Source: Balneolales bacterium
GTDB lineage: Bacteria > Bacteroidota > Rhodothermia > Balneolales > Natronogracilivirgulaceae
Assembly (NCBI GenBank): GCA_007128425.1
Contig: SKXL01000188.1
Span: 1-37,389, forward strand
Reading direction: 5' to 3'
Length of the DNA stretch: 37,389 nt
Made by a program: the position numbers and the translations under genes. This document shows, piece after piece, positions 15,842 through 24,530 of this stretch. The first letter of the stretch is position 1, and each line of letters opens with the position of its first letter. The notes beneath the pieces were generated by a model. The model was not told the DNA's origin and searched no databases. It saw only the letters and a list, made by a program, of their open reading frames with translations.

Positions 15842-16981
15842 ATGTCTTTCCGACAGCATCACCTGCTCCAGAACCTTCCTGTTGATCTGACCCGGCTTTC
15901 ACTTGCCGAATGGGATGAGTTTTTTGGCCTGCTCGGGTTTTCATCCAAATCGAAGTTGTGCGTATATGAAGCGGTTTTTCATCATGAAGTTTCTGATGTT
16001 AGCGATATTCCCGGATTGGATGATTCCGAGATCGGCACCCTCCAGCGCCTGGTCATTATACGTAGATCTGAAAAACATGCACTGCGTCGCAGCGTGGATG
16101 GTTCTTACCGCCTGACCATCGAACTGCACGATGGCCATCAGGCCGAAACGGTCATCATCCCTGAATGGCAGGACGGCAAACTGCGCAAATGTTCGGCCAG
16201 CATATCCTCCCAGATCGGCTGTTTTTTTGGCTGCTCATTCTGTGCCACAGGCCGAATGGGATTTCATCGTAATCTTTCCACCGTTGAATTGCTTAATCAG
16301 GTTCGTCTTGCCGAGTCTGTCATCCGTAGCGAACTGAAAACAGATCTCACCCATCTTTACTTCATGGGGATGGGCGAACCGATGCACAATTATCGGGCCG
16401 TTTCCGATGCGCTGACTGTCATGCGGGATGAAGCAGCACCCGGTCCACCACCATCACGTATCACCATATCGACAGTCGGACTCTTTCGCCAGATTCGAAT
16501 GCTTGCCATGGATCACCCCGAAGTTCGACTTGCGGTATCCATTCACTCAGCAGATCAGGAAACGCGTTACCGGATTATGCCGGTCAGCTCGCGACTGGGT
16601 TTGCCTGAGATTCGGGATGCTCTGGTATTTCACATGCGACTGACAGGCCTCTCACCCACCGTCCAGTATCTGATGATGGATGGTGTAAATGACAGCCCGG
16701 ATGATGCCCGGAAACTCGTCGGCTACCTTGGTGATCTGAGCGCCAATATCACACTGATCATGTTCAACCCGGTCCCCGAGGCACAACTGAACCGGTCCGG
16801 GCAGGAAAAGACCGATCATTTTATTACCGTACTTGAGCAGGCAAGTTTTCCGGTTGATATCCGTTGGTGCTATGGCGAAGATATTGAAGCGGGATGCGGA
16901 CAGCTCAAGGTTCGTCGCAGAGATGATCGTATATCCTTTTCAATGCGTCATAAACAGCAGACCGGCGAACCACTCCAATAA
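15842..16981 (+). CDS. rlmN: RlmN-family radical SAM methyltransferase, resolving Cys replaced by Ser
   Basis: A 379-residue protein of the RlmN/Cfr family, whose canonical member methylates C2 of A2503 in 23S rRNA and A37 of some tRNAs. The cluster motif is CFFGCSFC (Cys127, Cys131, Cys134) within SSQIGCFFGCSFCATGRMGF. The GEP motif (MGMGEPMHNY), SVGLFRQI-like segment ISTVGLFRQI and RLAVSIHSADQETR follow. The methyl-carrying Cys is kept in DIEAGCGQL (Cys352). The position of E. coli Cys118 (CVSSQVGC) reads SISSQIGC, with Ser120 encoded by AGC; a Cys lies three residues upstream (Cys117). The family is certain, but canonical activity is doubtful. It is monocistronic, with an AT-rich leader. 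Confidence 0.85.
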   Translation: MSFRQHHLLQNLPVDLTRLSLAEWDEFFGLLGFSSKSKLCVYEAVFHHEVSDVSDIPGLDDSEIGTLQRLVIIRRSEKHALRRSVDGSYRLTIELHDGHQAETVIIPEWQDGKLRKCSASISSQIGCFFGCSFCATGRMGFHRNLSTVELLNQVRLAESVIRSELKTDLTHLYFMGMGEPMHNYRAVSDALTVMRDEAAPGPPPSRITISTVGLFRQIRMLAMDHPEVRLAVSIHSADQETRYRIMPVSSRLGLPEIRDALVFHMRLTGLSPTVQYLMMDGVNDSPDDARKLVGYLGDLSANITLIMFNPVPEAQLNRSGQEKTDHFITVLEQASFPVDIRWCYGEDIEAGCGQLKVRRRDDRISFSMRHKQQTGEPLQ

Positions 16982-17109
16982 TTTACATAAACCTTTACAA
17001 TACCAACATAAAGTCTACCTGGTTTAACCGATTCAACTTGTTTTTTGATGATTGTTTGCGTAATAGTGATGAAGATTCAATAACGGTTTACTGAATCTGA
17101 ATTCACATT

Positions 17110-17126
17110 GATTGTCAGCGACAATC
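17110..17126. promoter_or_regulatory. Perfect 7-3-7 inverted repeat upstream of korA
   Basis: GATTGTC-AGC-GACAATC is a perfect palindromic pair of 7-base arms with a 3-base spacer, centred 72 bases upstream of the korA ATG in a 208-base intergenic region. There is no T-run, so it is not a terminator. It is a good candidate for a dimeric regulator's operator. Confidence 0.45.
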
Positions 17127-17189
17127 CTCTCAATAAGGAAACTTCACTTTTACCCGTAAATTTAACTCCTATTTCTTCGATTCAAGACC

Positions 17190-19046
17190 ATGAGTATTAC
17201 CGAGAAGCAAAAAAAAGAAGTCACTATCCGATTTGCAGGCGACTCCGGTGACGGCATACAGTTAACCGGCTCACAGTTTACAAGCACCACCGCTCTTTCA
17301 GGAAATGACCTGAGCACATTTCCCGATTATCCCGCCGAAATCCGCGCTCCCGCCGGTACGGTTGCCGGAGTATCCGGTTTTCAGATTCACTTCGGAAGCA
17401 GAGCTATCTATACACCGGGCGACATGTGCGATGTACTGGTGGTTATGAATGCTGCCGCTCTGAAAGCAAACCTGAAGTTCCTGAAACCCGGTGGAATCAT
17501 CATAGCCAACACCGACGGATTTGGAAAAAAGGACCTGTCACTGGCCAAATACGCACCCGATGAGACCCCCATCGAGGATGCCAAAGCCTCCGGCTATATC
17601 GTCATTGAAATCGATGTAACCAAAATGACCCGCGAAAGCCTGAAGGAAACGGGTCTGCCCGTTAAGGCCATTGATCGCAGCAAGAATATGTTCGTGCTGG
17701 GCGTGTTATACTGGCTTTTCAGCCGGCCACTCGATTCAACCATACAATTCCTGAAAAGAAAATTTGCCAAAAAACCCGAGATCGCTGAGGCCAATATCAA
17801 GGCGCTCAATGATGGTTTTACCTATGCCATTGCGACCGAAATTTTCAGTGAGCGATACAGTGTGGATGCCGCTCCGATCGAAAAGGGAACCTACAGAAAC
17901 ATTACCGGAAATGACGCTATTGTGCTCGCAATTGCCGCTGTTGCAAAAAAGTCCAATCTCCCGGTTTTTCTGGGCTCCTACCCCATTACCCCGGCTTCTG
18001 AAATTCTCCAGGGACTGTCCGGTCTGAAACATTTCGGTGTCACCACATTTCAGGCCGAAGATGAAATCGCCGCCATCGGTTCGGCAATCGGTGCTTCTTT
18101 TGGCGGCAGCCTGGGAATAACCACCAGCTCGGGTCCCGGTATCGCACTTAAAAGTGAAGCCATCGGTCTGGCCACCATGCTGGAACTTCCCCTGGTTGTT
18201 GTCAACGTACAGCGGGCAGGTCCCTCCACAGGTCTTCCCACGAAAACCGAGCAATCCGACCTTCTGCAAGCCTTCTACGGCCGGGCGGGCGAAGCTCCGG
18301 TTGCCGTGATTTCGGCTTCATCACCGGCCGACTGCTTCGAGGTCACATATGAAGCCTGCCGGATCGCTGTGGAGCATATGATTCCCGTGATGTTACTGAC
18401 CGACGGATACATCGCCAACGGTGCCGAACCCTGGAAACTTCCCGAAATCGACAAGCTAAAGCCCATCGATCCGCGTTTTGAGAAACCACGAGGAAACGGC
18501 CAGGACGATCACCCCTTCCTTCCTTACAAACGGGATGACAATCTGGTTCGACCCTGGGCTGTACCCGGATCCAAAGGGCTGGAACACCGCATTGGCGGAC
18601 TCGAAAAAGAACACGAAACCGGCAATATCTCCTACGATCCGGACAATCATCAAAGGATGACCGAGATGCGCGAACAAAAGCGTGAACTCATCGCCAACTT
18701 CATTCCTGATCAAAATTTTGACGAAGGCAATGATAAGGGAAAACTGCTGGTGGTCGGATGGGGATCCACGTACGGTTCCATCAAGTCTGCCGTCTCGGAA
18801 GCCCGAGAGGAAGGTCTGGATGTCTCATTCATCCATCTGCGTTACCTCAACCCCTTCCCCAGGAACCTCGAAAATATACTGAGAAACTTTGAGAAGGTGC
18901 TTGTTCCGGAAATAAACCGGGGACAGTTGTCACGTATCCTGCGGGACAGATATCTGCTTCCCATTGAGAGCTTCAACCGGGTCAGGGGCACACCACTCAC
19001 TGTCACCGAACTGAAAGAAAAAATTTCCGAAATGTGTGCTGGCTGA
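17190..19046 (+). CDS. korA: 2-oxoglutarate:ferredoxin oxidoreductase subunit alpha (gamma-alpha fusion)
   Basis: A 618-residue large subunit of 2-oxoacid:ferredoxin oxidoreductase, which interconverts 2-oxoglutarate + CoA and succinyl-CoA + CO2 using ferredoxin. The N-terminal gamma-like domain (1-200) has VTIRFAGDSGDGIQLTGSQF and FPDYPAEIRAPAGTVAGVSGFQI. The alpha domain starts near 235 with the pyrimidine-binding motif GSYPITPASEILQ (about 261-273), then FQAEDEIAAIGSAIGASFGG and TSSGPGIALKSEAIGLA. The C-terminal transketolase-like part has VGWGSTYGSIKSAV and INRGQLSRILRD. Length and domain order match the KorA form used in Bacteroidota and Actinobacteria. Substrate preference (2-oxoglutarate over pyruvate) is inferred from this form. 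korB follows after 67 bases. Confidence 0.93.
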   Translation: MSITEKQKKEVTIRFAGDSGDGIQLTGSQFTSTTALSGNDLSTFPDYPAEIRAPAGTVAGVSGFQIHFGSRAIYTPGDMCDVLVVMNAAALKANLKFLKPGGIIIANTDGFGKKDLSLAKYAPDETPIEDAKASGYIVIEIDVTKMTRESLKETGLPVKAIDRSKNMFVLGVLYWLFSRPLDSTIQFLKRKFAKKPEIAEANIKALNDGFTYAIATEIFSERYSVDAAPIEKGTYRNITGNDAIVLAIAAVAKKSNLPVFLGSYPITPASEILQGLSGLKHFGVTTFQAEDEIAAIGSAIGASFGGSLGITTSSGPGIALKSEAIGLATMLELPLVVVNVQRAGPSTGLPTKTEQSDLLQAFYGRAGEAPVAVISASSPADCFEVTYEACRIAVEHMIPVMLLTDGYIANGAEPWKLPEIDKLKPIDPRFEKPRGNGQDDHPFLPYKRDDNLVRPWAVPGSKGLEHRIGGLEKEHETGNISYDPDNHQRMTEMREQKRELIANFIPDQNFDEGNDKGKLLVVGWGSTYGSIKSAVSEAREEGLDVSFIHLRYLNPFPRNLENILRNFEKVLVPEINRGQLSRILRDRYLLPIESFNRVRGTPLTVTELKEKISEMCAG

Positions 19047-19113
19047 TAATGAATATCTTATCCGGCCACATCATCTTATATAATTACAGAGATAACGAAT
19101 TATTTGATTTATT

Positions 19114-20166
19114 ATGAGTACCCAGAAAACAGTAAACGGAACCAAGACCAACGGCAACCTGCAGGCCAAGGATTTTGCATCGGATCAGGAAGTGCGCTGG
19201 TGCCCCGGCTGCGGAGACTACACCATCCTCAAACAGGTTCAGACCCTTATGCCGAAAATGGGTGTGGATCCTGAAAACATTGTCTTCGTGGCAGGAATCG
19301 GTTGTTCTTCCCGGTTCCCCTACTATATGAATACCTACGGCATACATGGCATCCACGGACGCGCACCGGCCATCGCCACCGGTTTGAAGGTGTCACGGCC
19401 CGACCTCAGCGTTTGGGTGGTAACCGGAGATGGTGATGCCCTGTCTATCGGCGGAAACCACATCATTCACCTGTTGCGACGCAACCTGGACATCAATGTG
19501 CTGCTTTTCAACAACGAAATATACGGTCTTACCAAAGGCCAGTATTCACCGACTTCCCCACAGGGACTGGTGACAAAAACCTCACCTTCGGGCTCGGTAG
19601 ACAACCCGTTCAATCCGCTTTCTCTTGCCCTGGGCGCCAACGGATCGTTCATTGCACGCGCCATGGATCGTGATCCGAAGCATCTGCAATACCTCCTGGA
19701 ACGCACATGGCAACACAAGGGCACATCCTTCCTGGAAATATACCAGAACTGCATTGTATTCAATGACAATGCCTTCGGGCCCTATACCGACAAGTCAATG
19801 CGGGATTCGACCAGCCTCTACCTGGAAGACGGCAAACCGCTGTTGTTCGGTAAAGATGAAGCCTTTGGCATTCGCCTGGATGGGTGTCGTCCGGAAATTG
19901 CGGATCTTGCCGGTGGCAAGTGGTCACAAGACGATCTCTGGATCCATGATGAAAAAGACCGGAACAAAGCCTGGCTTCTGACTACACTCTTTGATGACAA
20001 TACCCAGGCAGGGAAACTGCCCAGACCGTTTGGCGTCATCTATGCCGAAGATCGTCCAACGTACGAACAGCTTATTCAGGATCAGATCACTGCTTCCTTC
20101 GAGCGCTATGGCGAAGGAAACCTTGAAAATCTTTTGACCGGTGAAGAAACCTGGACCGTGAAGTAA
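19114..20166 (+). CDS. korB: 2-oxoglutarate:ferredoxin oxidoreductase subunit beta
   Basis: A 350-residue TPP-binding subunit partnering KorA. Landmarks are RWCPGCGDYTILK (Cys30, Cys33), GIGCSSRFPYYMNTYGIHGIHGRA (Cys64, cluster and TPP region), the Mg-TPP motif VTGDGDALSIGGNHIIHLLRRN and FNNEIYGLTKGQYSPTS. Later, EIYQNCIVFND supplies a further conserved Cys expected to ligate the 4Fe-4S cluster. The C-terminus (about 300-350) is longer than the shortest archaeal forms, as is normal in bacterial KorB. It is the second gene of korAB; the patatin gene starts 13 bases later, so read-through is likely. Confidence 0.94.
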   Translation: MSTQKTVNGTKTNGNLQAKDFASDQEVRWCPGCGDYTILKQVQTLMPKMGVDPENIVFVAGIGCSSRFPYYMNTYGIHGIHGRAPAIATGLKVSRPDLSVWVVTGDGDALSIGGNHIIHLLRRNLDINVLLFNNEIYGLTKGQYSPTSPQGLVTKTSPSGSVDNPFNPLSLALGANGSFIARAMDRDPKHLQYLLERTWQHKGTSFLEIYQNCIVFNDNAFGPYTDKSMRDSTSLYLEDGKPLLFGKDEAFGIRLDGCRPEIADLAGGKWSQDDLWIHDEKDRNKAWLLTTLFDDNTQAGKLPRPFGVIYAEDRPTYEQLIQDQITASFERYGEGNLENLLTGEETWTVK

Positions 20167-20179
20167 AACCGGGGAACAT

Positions 20180-22411
20180 ATGACAAGGCTTATGCTGAGC
20201 CTGCTGCTCGCGCTGTTTGCCCTCTGCTTTCGCCCGACAACAGGGACAAGCTCTGTTCTTGACTTCTCCGTCTCCGGTGAAGTCCCGGCATCAGAGCTCC
20301 AGGACAAGCCGGAGTTTGAGCATGATTTTGTCGTCGGACTCACATTGAGTGGTGGGGGTGCAGCCGGTCTGGCTCACATCGGGGTTCTTAAAGTATTTGA
20401 AGAGGCTGGAATTCCGGTTGACCTTGTCACCGGCACCAGCATGGGAGCTGTGGTAGGTGCATTATATTCGATTGGGTATACTCCACAGCAGATTGAAAAA
20501 GTGGCCTTGCAAGCCGACTGGCGACAACTGTTCGAGGAACGCATTGAGCGCCAATATCTTCCGATGGAAGAAAAAAAATACGATGGGCTGTTCAACTTGT
20601 CCTTTCCGGTGGAAGGAACGCGGATACAACTGCCAACCGGTCTCGTTTCCGGGAATCACATCTTCAACATGCTTGCAATCCTGACCTGGCCATATCACGA
20701 TCAGGATGATTTTCTTCGGCTGCCCAGACCCTTTTTGTGTATAGCGACCGATATTGAAACCGGCGAACAGGTCATACTCGACCATGGTTTTCTGCCTGAT
20801 GCAATCCGTGCCAGCATGTCTATTCCGTCCATTTTTGACCCCGTCTGGACCAATGGAAAATACCTTGTAGATGGTGGCGTGATGAATAATCTCCCGGTTC
20901 AGGAAGCTGTGAATCTGGGTGCCGATTTTGTGATTGCCGTCAACTCCAGCTCCGACCTGAAACCCGCCCGGGAGCTCAACTCACTGCCCGACATACTCAC
21001 GCAAACCATTGCCGTTGGCATGCGTGCATCCATGCAAGTCCAAAGTAAGAAAGCCAATTTCTACATCCAGCCCGATCTAAGACACTTTACCACGCTCAGT
21101 TTCGGTGAAGTTGAAAAAATTATCCGTGCCGGCGAGCTGGCAGCCAGGGAGCGCATTGATGAAATCAAACAGCTGGCTGACTCACTCAATGCACTTCGGT
21201 CAGACACCTACGTGCAGGATATACCTGAATTCGAACCCCTTGAAACCATCCGTATTCGCTCAGTCGATTTTATGGGAGTGAGAACCGTTCCTGTAGAACA
21301 TCTCAGGTCTAAACTTCAGATTTGGGGCAACATGACCATTGACGGCAAGATGCTCAGTGAAGGATTGATGCGACTTTACGGTATGCAGCGTTTCAAGCGA
21401 GTGACCTACCGGCTCAAATGGAATAACGAAAAGGAAGAAGCCGACCTGGTGATATATGTTGAAGAACAAACAGCAAATTCGATCCAGACCGGCATTCATC
21501 ACAACAGTTTGCTTGGTCCCTCCCTGCTTTTCAACACCACATTCCGTAATCTTGTATTTCCGGCATCCACTGCCAGACTGAATATTCGCGTCGGTTACGA
21601 AACCATGGCCGAGGCTGAGTATTTCAACTATGTGGGGATCGAACCCCGGCTCTCATTTCATGGCACTGCCGGCTATCGTGAGCGCGAATTGGATATATAC
21701 CGGAACGGTCGCCGGGAAGCGGGGGTCAAAACCGATATTCTGTATTCCGAAGGGCTCATCGGCCCGCTCTACGCATCGGTTGTCCGCGCCGGGTTCGGTT
21801 ACCGTTTTGAATATTTCAATCTTACAGAAAGTATTGGGTTTATTGATGTTCCTGACGACTGGACCCATCTGCATCTGCTCGCTGGAGAACTGGAGTTTGA
21901 CAACCTGGATCGGTCCAATCTTCCCAGAGTCGGCCACCATATCCAGCTTCGAACGGAGATCTCACCTGACTTTTTACCCAATAAATCAAGATTCGGCAAA
22001 ATTTACGGCAGCTGGTCAGGCCACTTTGCGGCATCCGGACGGCTTTCATTGCAACCAACCTTGCGAGGCGGATACAGTTTTGGTGATGGCATGCCCCTGC
22101 ACTACCGATACTATAGTGGAGGCTACCAGAAATTTGCCGGCTATCGGAAGGATGCCATCGCTGGAAACAACATCATATACTCTCGTCTGGCGGCACAGTA
22201 CAGGTTTTACCGCCAGTTTTACCTGACCCCGGTAATCGATCTCGGAAATACGTACAACCGATTGAATATGGCCTTGTTTGATACCCCATTGAAATGGGGA
22301 TGGGCAACGGCGATAAGCTGGAATACGGCATTGGGACCGATCGAAGCCATACTTATGGGCAGCCGGGATAATCCCGTACTTTTTGAATTTCGTTTGGGTA
22401 TGAATTTCTGA
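20180..22411 (+). CDS. Patatin-like phospholipase fused to an outer membrane beta-barrel
   Basis: A 743-residue exported protein of the PlpD/type Vd autotransporter-like layout. A signal peptide (MTRLMLSLLLALFALCF...) leads to a patatin domain with oxyanion loop LSGGGAAGLAHIG (56-68), nucleophile elbow GTSMG (Ser87) and catalytic Asp in VDGGVMNNLPV (Asp231). Residues about 350-435 look like one POTRA domain (TIRIRSVDFMGVRTVPVEHL). The rest is a BamA/TamA-type barrel ending in an aromatic strand (PVLFEFRLGMNF, terminal Phe). The family cleaves phospholipids or other esters at the cell surface or in the periplasm. It probably rides on the korAB transcript with no obvious metabolic link. Confidence 0.93.
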   Translation: MTRLMLSLLLALFALCFRPTTGTSSVLDFSVSGEVPASELQDKPEFEHDFVVGLTLSGGGAAGLAHIGVLKVFEEAGIPVDLVTGTSMGAVVGALYSIGYTPQQIEKVALQADWRQLFEERIERQYLPMEEKKYDGLFNLSFPVEGTRIQLPTGLVSGNHIFNMLAILTWPYHDQDDFLRLPRPFLCIATDIETGEQVILDHGFLPDAIRASMSIPSIFDPVWTNGKYLVDGGVMNNLPVQEAVNLGADFVIAVNSSSDLKPARELNSLPDILTQTIAVGMRASMQVQSKKANFYIQPDLRHFTTLSFGEVEKIIRAGELAARERIDEIKQLADSLNALRSDTYVQDIPEFEPLETIRIRSVDFMGVRTVPVEHLRSKLQIWGNMTIDGKMLSEGLMRLYGMQRFKRVTYRLKWNNEKEEADLVIYVEEQTANSIQTGIHHNSLLGPSLLFNTTFRNLVFPASTARLNIRVGYETMAEAEYFNYVGIEPRLSFHGTAGYRERELDIYRNGRREAGVKTDILYSEGLIGPLYASVVRAGFGYRFEYFNLTESIGFIDVPDDWTHLHLLAGELEFDNLDRSNLPRVGHHIQLRTEISPDFLPNKSRFGKIYGSWSGHFAASGRLSLQPTLRGGYSFGDGMPLHYRYYSGGYQKFAGYRKDAIAGNNIIYSRLAAQYRFYRQFYLTPVIDLGNTYNRLNMALFDTPLKWGWATAISWNTALGPIEAILMGSRDNPVLFEFRLGMNF

Positions 22412-22491
22412 CATATCACCCACTGCCAGGCTCGAACACCTTGTCAGATAGCTGAGGATTAGCTACTTTGTTTGTAATCAATGACCTTACC

Positions 22492-22496
22492 AGGAG
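22492..22496 (+). promoter_or_regulatory. Shine-Dalgarno-like AGGAG before the first universal stress gene
   Basis: AGGAG lies six bases before the ATG at 22503. Most other starts in this window lack such a motif, as is usual in Bacteroidota and relatives, so this one stands out and supports the chosen start. Confidence 0.5.
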
Positions 22497-22502
22497 TAGC
22501 AT

Positions 22503-23378
22503 ATGAAACAACCCCGGATCCTCGTACCAACCGACTTTTCCGAACTCAGTTTGCTGGCATTTCACAACGCTGTTGCCATCGCCAGGCTTTTCAAAGGCTC
22601 CATTACTCCGTTTCACGCCTATATGCAGGTGAACGAACTGGACGGTTTCTACTATATGGGTGAGACAAGTCCGGAAGCCGATTTGCGAACCCTGGAAAAA
22701 TCCCTGTATCAACGACTGGAAAAATTATCGGGAAAATTTGTGGAAAAAGAGTTCCGATCAGAACCTCTTGTAAAAATCGGCAATGCTGCACGAGCCATAA
22801 CCGAAGCCGGAAAAGATTTCGACCTGATCGTAATGAGCAGTCACGGCCGTACAGGCTTTTCAAGGTTGATCCTTGGTTCCATTTGCGAAAAGGTGCTTCG
22901 TTCATCTCGTACGCCCGTTCTTATTGTTGAAGAGGAGAGCCGGTTGATGCCTCTTCGCCGCATTCTGCTCACAACGGATTTTTCCGACAATTCCATTTAT
23001 GCCTTTGAGCCCGCCGCCGAATTTGCGGAAGCAACCGGTGCAACCATAGACCTGGTGCATATTGTGAGTTTTGAGCAATTTGACACGCTGGCCCAGGCCC
23101 AGCACGACAGTGAAGATCGCAAAGTCAAACTCATCGAGATGGCAGACAAATATCTTGGTGATCTGAAAGATCAGGTTAATACCGAGGTTGTTTTTTCAGA
23201 AAAAGCAATCCACGAAGAAATTGCCAGACTCACGAAGTCAAGGCCATACAACCTTGTGGTAATGTCAACTATCGGACGCACCGGTCTGGATTTCATGATG
23301 CTCGGAAGCACCTCCTCGAGTGTCCTCCGGCACGTAAAAACTGCTGTTTTAAGTGTCAGACCACTCTTGGAGGATTGA
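22503..23378 (+). CDS. Universal stress protein, two tandem Usp domains (copy 1)
   Basis: A 291-residue cytoplasmic protein with two Usp domains (about 1-145 and 148-291). Domain 1 starts PRILVPTDFSELSLLAF and ends with the nucleotide-binding pattern SSHGRTGFSRLILGS then PVLIVEE. Domain 2 starts RRILLTTDFSDNSIYAF and ends STIGRTGLDFMMLGS then AVLSVRP. The spacing G-x9-GS agrees with ATP-binding Usp (MJ0577 type). The role is stress adaptation and no partner is known. A paralogue follows 98 bases downstream, indicating a tandem duplication. Confidence 0.93.
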   Translation: MKQPRILVPTDFSELSLLAFHNAVAIARLFKGSITPFHAYMQVNELDGFYYMGETSPEADLRTLEKSLYQRLEKLSGKFVEKEFRSEPLVKIGNAARAITEAGKDFDLIVMSSHGRTGFSRLILGSICEKVLRSSRTPVLIVEEESRLMPLRRILLTTDFSDNSIYAFEPAAEFAEATGATIDLVHIVSFEQFDTLAQAQHDSEDRKVKLIEMADKYLGDLKDQVNTEVVFSEKAIHEEIARLTKSRPYNLVVMSTIGRTGLDFMMLGSTSSSVLRHVKTAVLSVRPLLED

Positions 23379-23476
23379 AACTACAATCATACCGGATTTA
23401 TTGATAAAAGTCGTCTGTTTCAATAACAAGCTTATTTTAAAATATCTTTTACAAACTCAATAATAAAATCAGGCAT

Positions 23477-24367
23477 ATGAAAAACCTTAATATCCTTGTA
23501 CCACTTGATTTTTCGAGCCTTAGTTTCAAGGCATTGGCGGCAGCTGAGGTTTTTGCTGAACTGTTTGACGGCGCAATCACCCCGTTCCATTCGTTCATCT
23601 CTATGAGCGAGCTGGAGCTTCAGGATCCCGCATCCAAAGAGGATATGACATCCGATCAGCAGGATCTGGAAAAAAAACTCATCGAAAAGCTTAATACGGA
23701 GGCCGCCAAACATATAGATTCGAAATACCTGAATGAGGGACTGGTTCGGATCGGAAACCCCGCTGAAGCTATTATTGATGCGGCGCAAAATTTTGATCTG
23801 GTGGCCATGACCACCCACGGTCGTACAGGATTTACCCGGCTCATTATGGGTTCAGTTGCGGAAAAAGTGATTCGCTTTGCTCCTGTGCCGGTGCTGGTAG
23901 TAGAAGAATTATCCAGGATCAAACCTCTGAAAAAAATCCTGCTCACAACGGATTTCTCAGACTACTCGATGAAAGCCGTACCGTTTGCTAAAAGTATAGC
24001 CGCAGCTTCCGGCGCCCAGCTTGATATCATCCATGTGATCAGTTTCGAGCAGTTTGGCAGTATTCCCCAGATTCAGGCAGCCACCGACACCAAAAAGAAA
24101 CAGCTGCGTGAACTGGTTGAAGAACGATTCAATGATATGACAGACAAGGTGAAAGCAGAAGTGGTATCAACCCGTAAATCCATACATGAAAAAATCACCA
24201 GTGTTGCCAGGGATGGAGACTATAACCTTATTGTTATGGCTACAATTGGCCGGACCGGACTGGAGTACCTGCGACTGGGAAGTACCGCTTCCAACATTGT
24301 TCGCCATGTCGAAAACGCCGTCTTTACTATTAACCCTCGGCGGCTGAAAGGCGCAAAACCTGACTAA
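23477..24367 (+). CDS. Universal stress protein, two tandem Usp domains (copy 2)
   Basis: A 296-residue paralogue of the preceding protein with the same two-domain layout. It shares near-identical blocks with copy 1: ITPFHSFI against ITPFHAYM, THGRTGFTRLIMGSVAEKV against SHGRTGFSRLILGSICEKV, and KKILLTTDFSDYSM against RRILLTTDFSDNSI. The ATP-pattern spacing G-x9-GS is kept in both domains. It may have its own promoter: TTGATA (23401-23406), a 17-base spacer and TAACAA (23424-23429) precede it. That would allow the two copies to be regulated differently. Confidence 0.93.
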   Translation: MKNLNILVPLDFSSLSFKALAAAEVFAELFDGAITPFHSFISMSELELQDPASKEDMTSDQQDLEKKLIEKLNTEAAKHIDSKYLNEGLVRIGNPAEAIIDAAQNFDLVAMTTHGRTGFTRLIMGSVAEKVIRFAPVPVLVVEELSRIKPLKKILLTTDFSDYSMKAVPFAKSIAAASGAQLDIIHVISFEQFGSIPQIQAATDTKKKQLRELVEERFNDMTDKVKAEVVSTRKSIHEKITSVARDGDYNLIVMATIGRTGLEYLRLGSTASNIVRHVENAVFTINPRRLKGAKPD

Positions 24368-24467
24368 ATCGGTTGATTTACACCTTGTCAACCCAGACAA
24401 CCGGGTATTCACCAGTTACTCAATTCCATCGGAATTTCGTATTCATATAAATACCGGATAAATTATC

Positions 24468-24496
24468 TTGCAACGGTAAGTTTTTTGTTGTATACT
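24468..24496 (+). promoter_or_regulatory. Sigma70-like promoter of lexA
   Basis: TTGCAA (24468-24473), a 17-base spacer and TATACT (24491-24496) are close to the -35/-10 consensus with optimal spacing. Transcription would begin near 24503, giving a leader of about 28 bases before the lexA ATG. Confidence 0.55.
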
Positions 24497-24527
24497 GCAC
24501 ACATATTTTACACATATTAAATGTGCA
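24496..24527. promoter_or_regulatory. Candidate LexA autoregulatory operator
   Basis: TGCACA (24496-24501) and TGTGCA (24522-24527) form perfect inverted arms. Between them ACACATATT is repeated directly (24499-24507 and 24510-24518) with an 11-base period, one helical turn. The element covers the predicted start site and abuts the -10 box, where a self-repressing LexA would be expected to bind. It resembles neither the E. coli (CTG-N10-CAG) nor the Bacillus (GAAC-N4-GTTC) box. Confidence 0.45.
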
Positions 24528-24530
24528 CCG

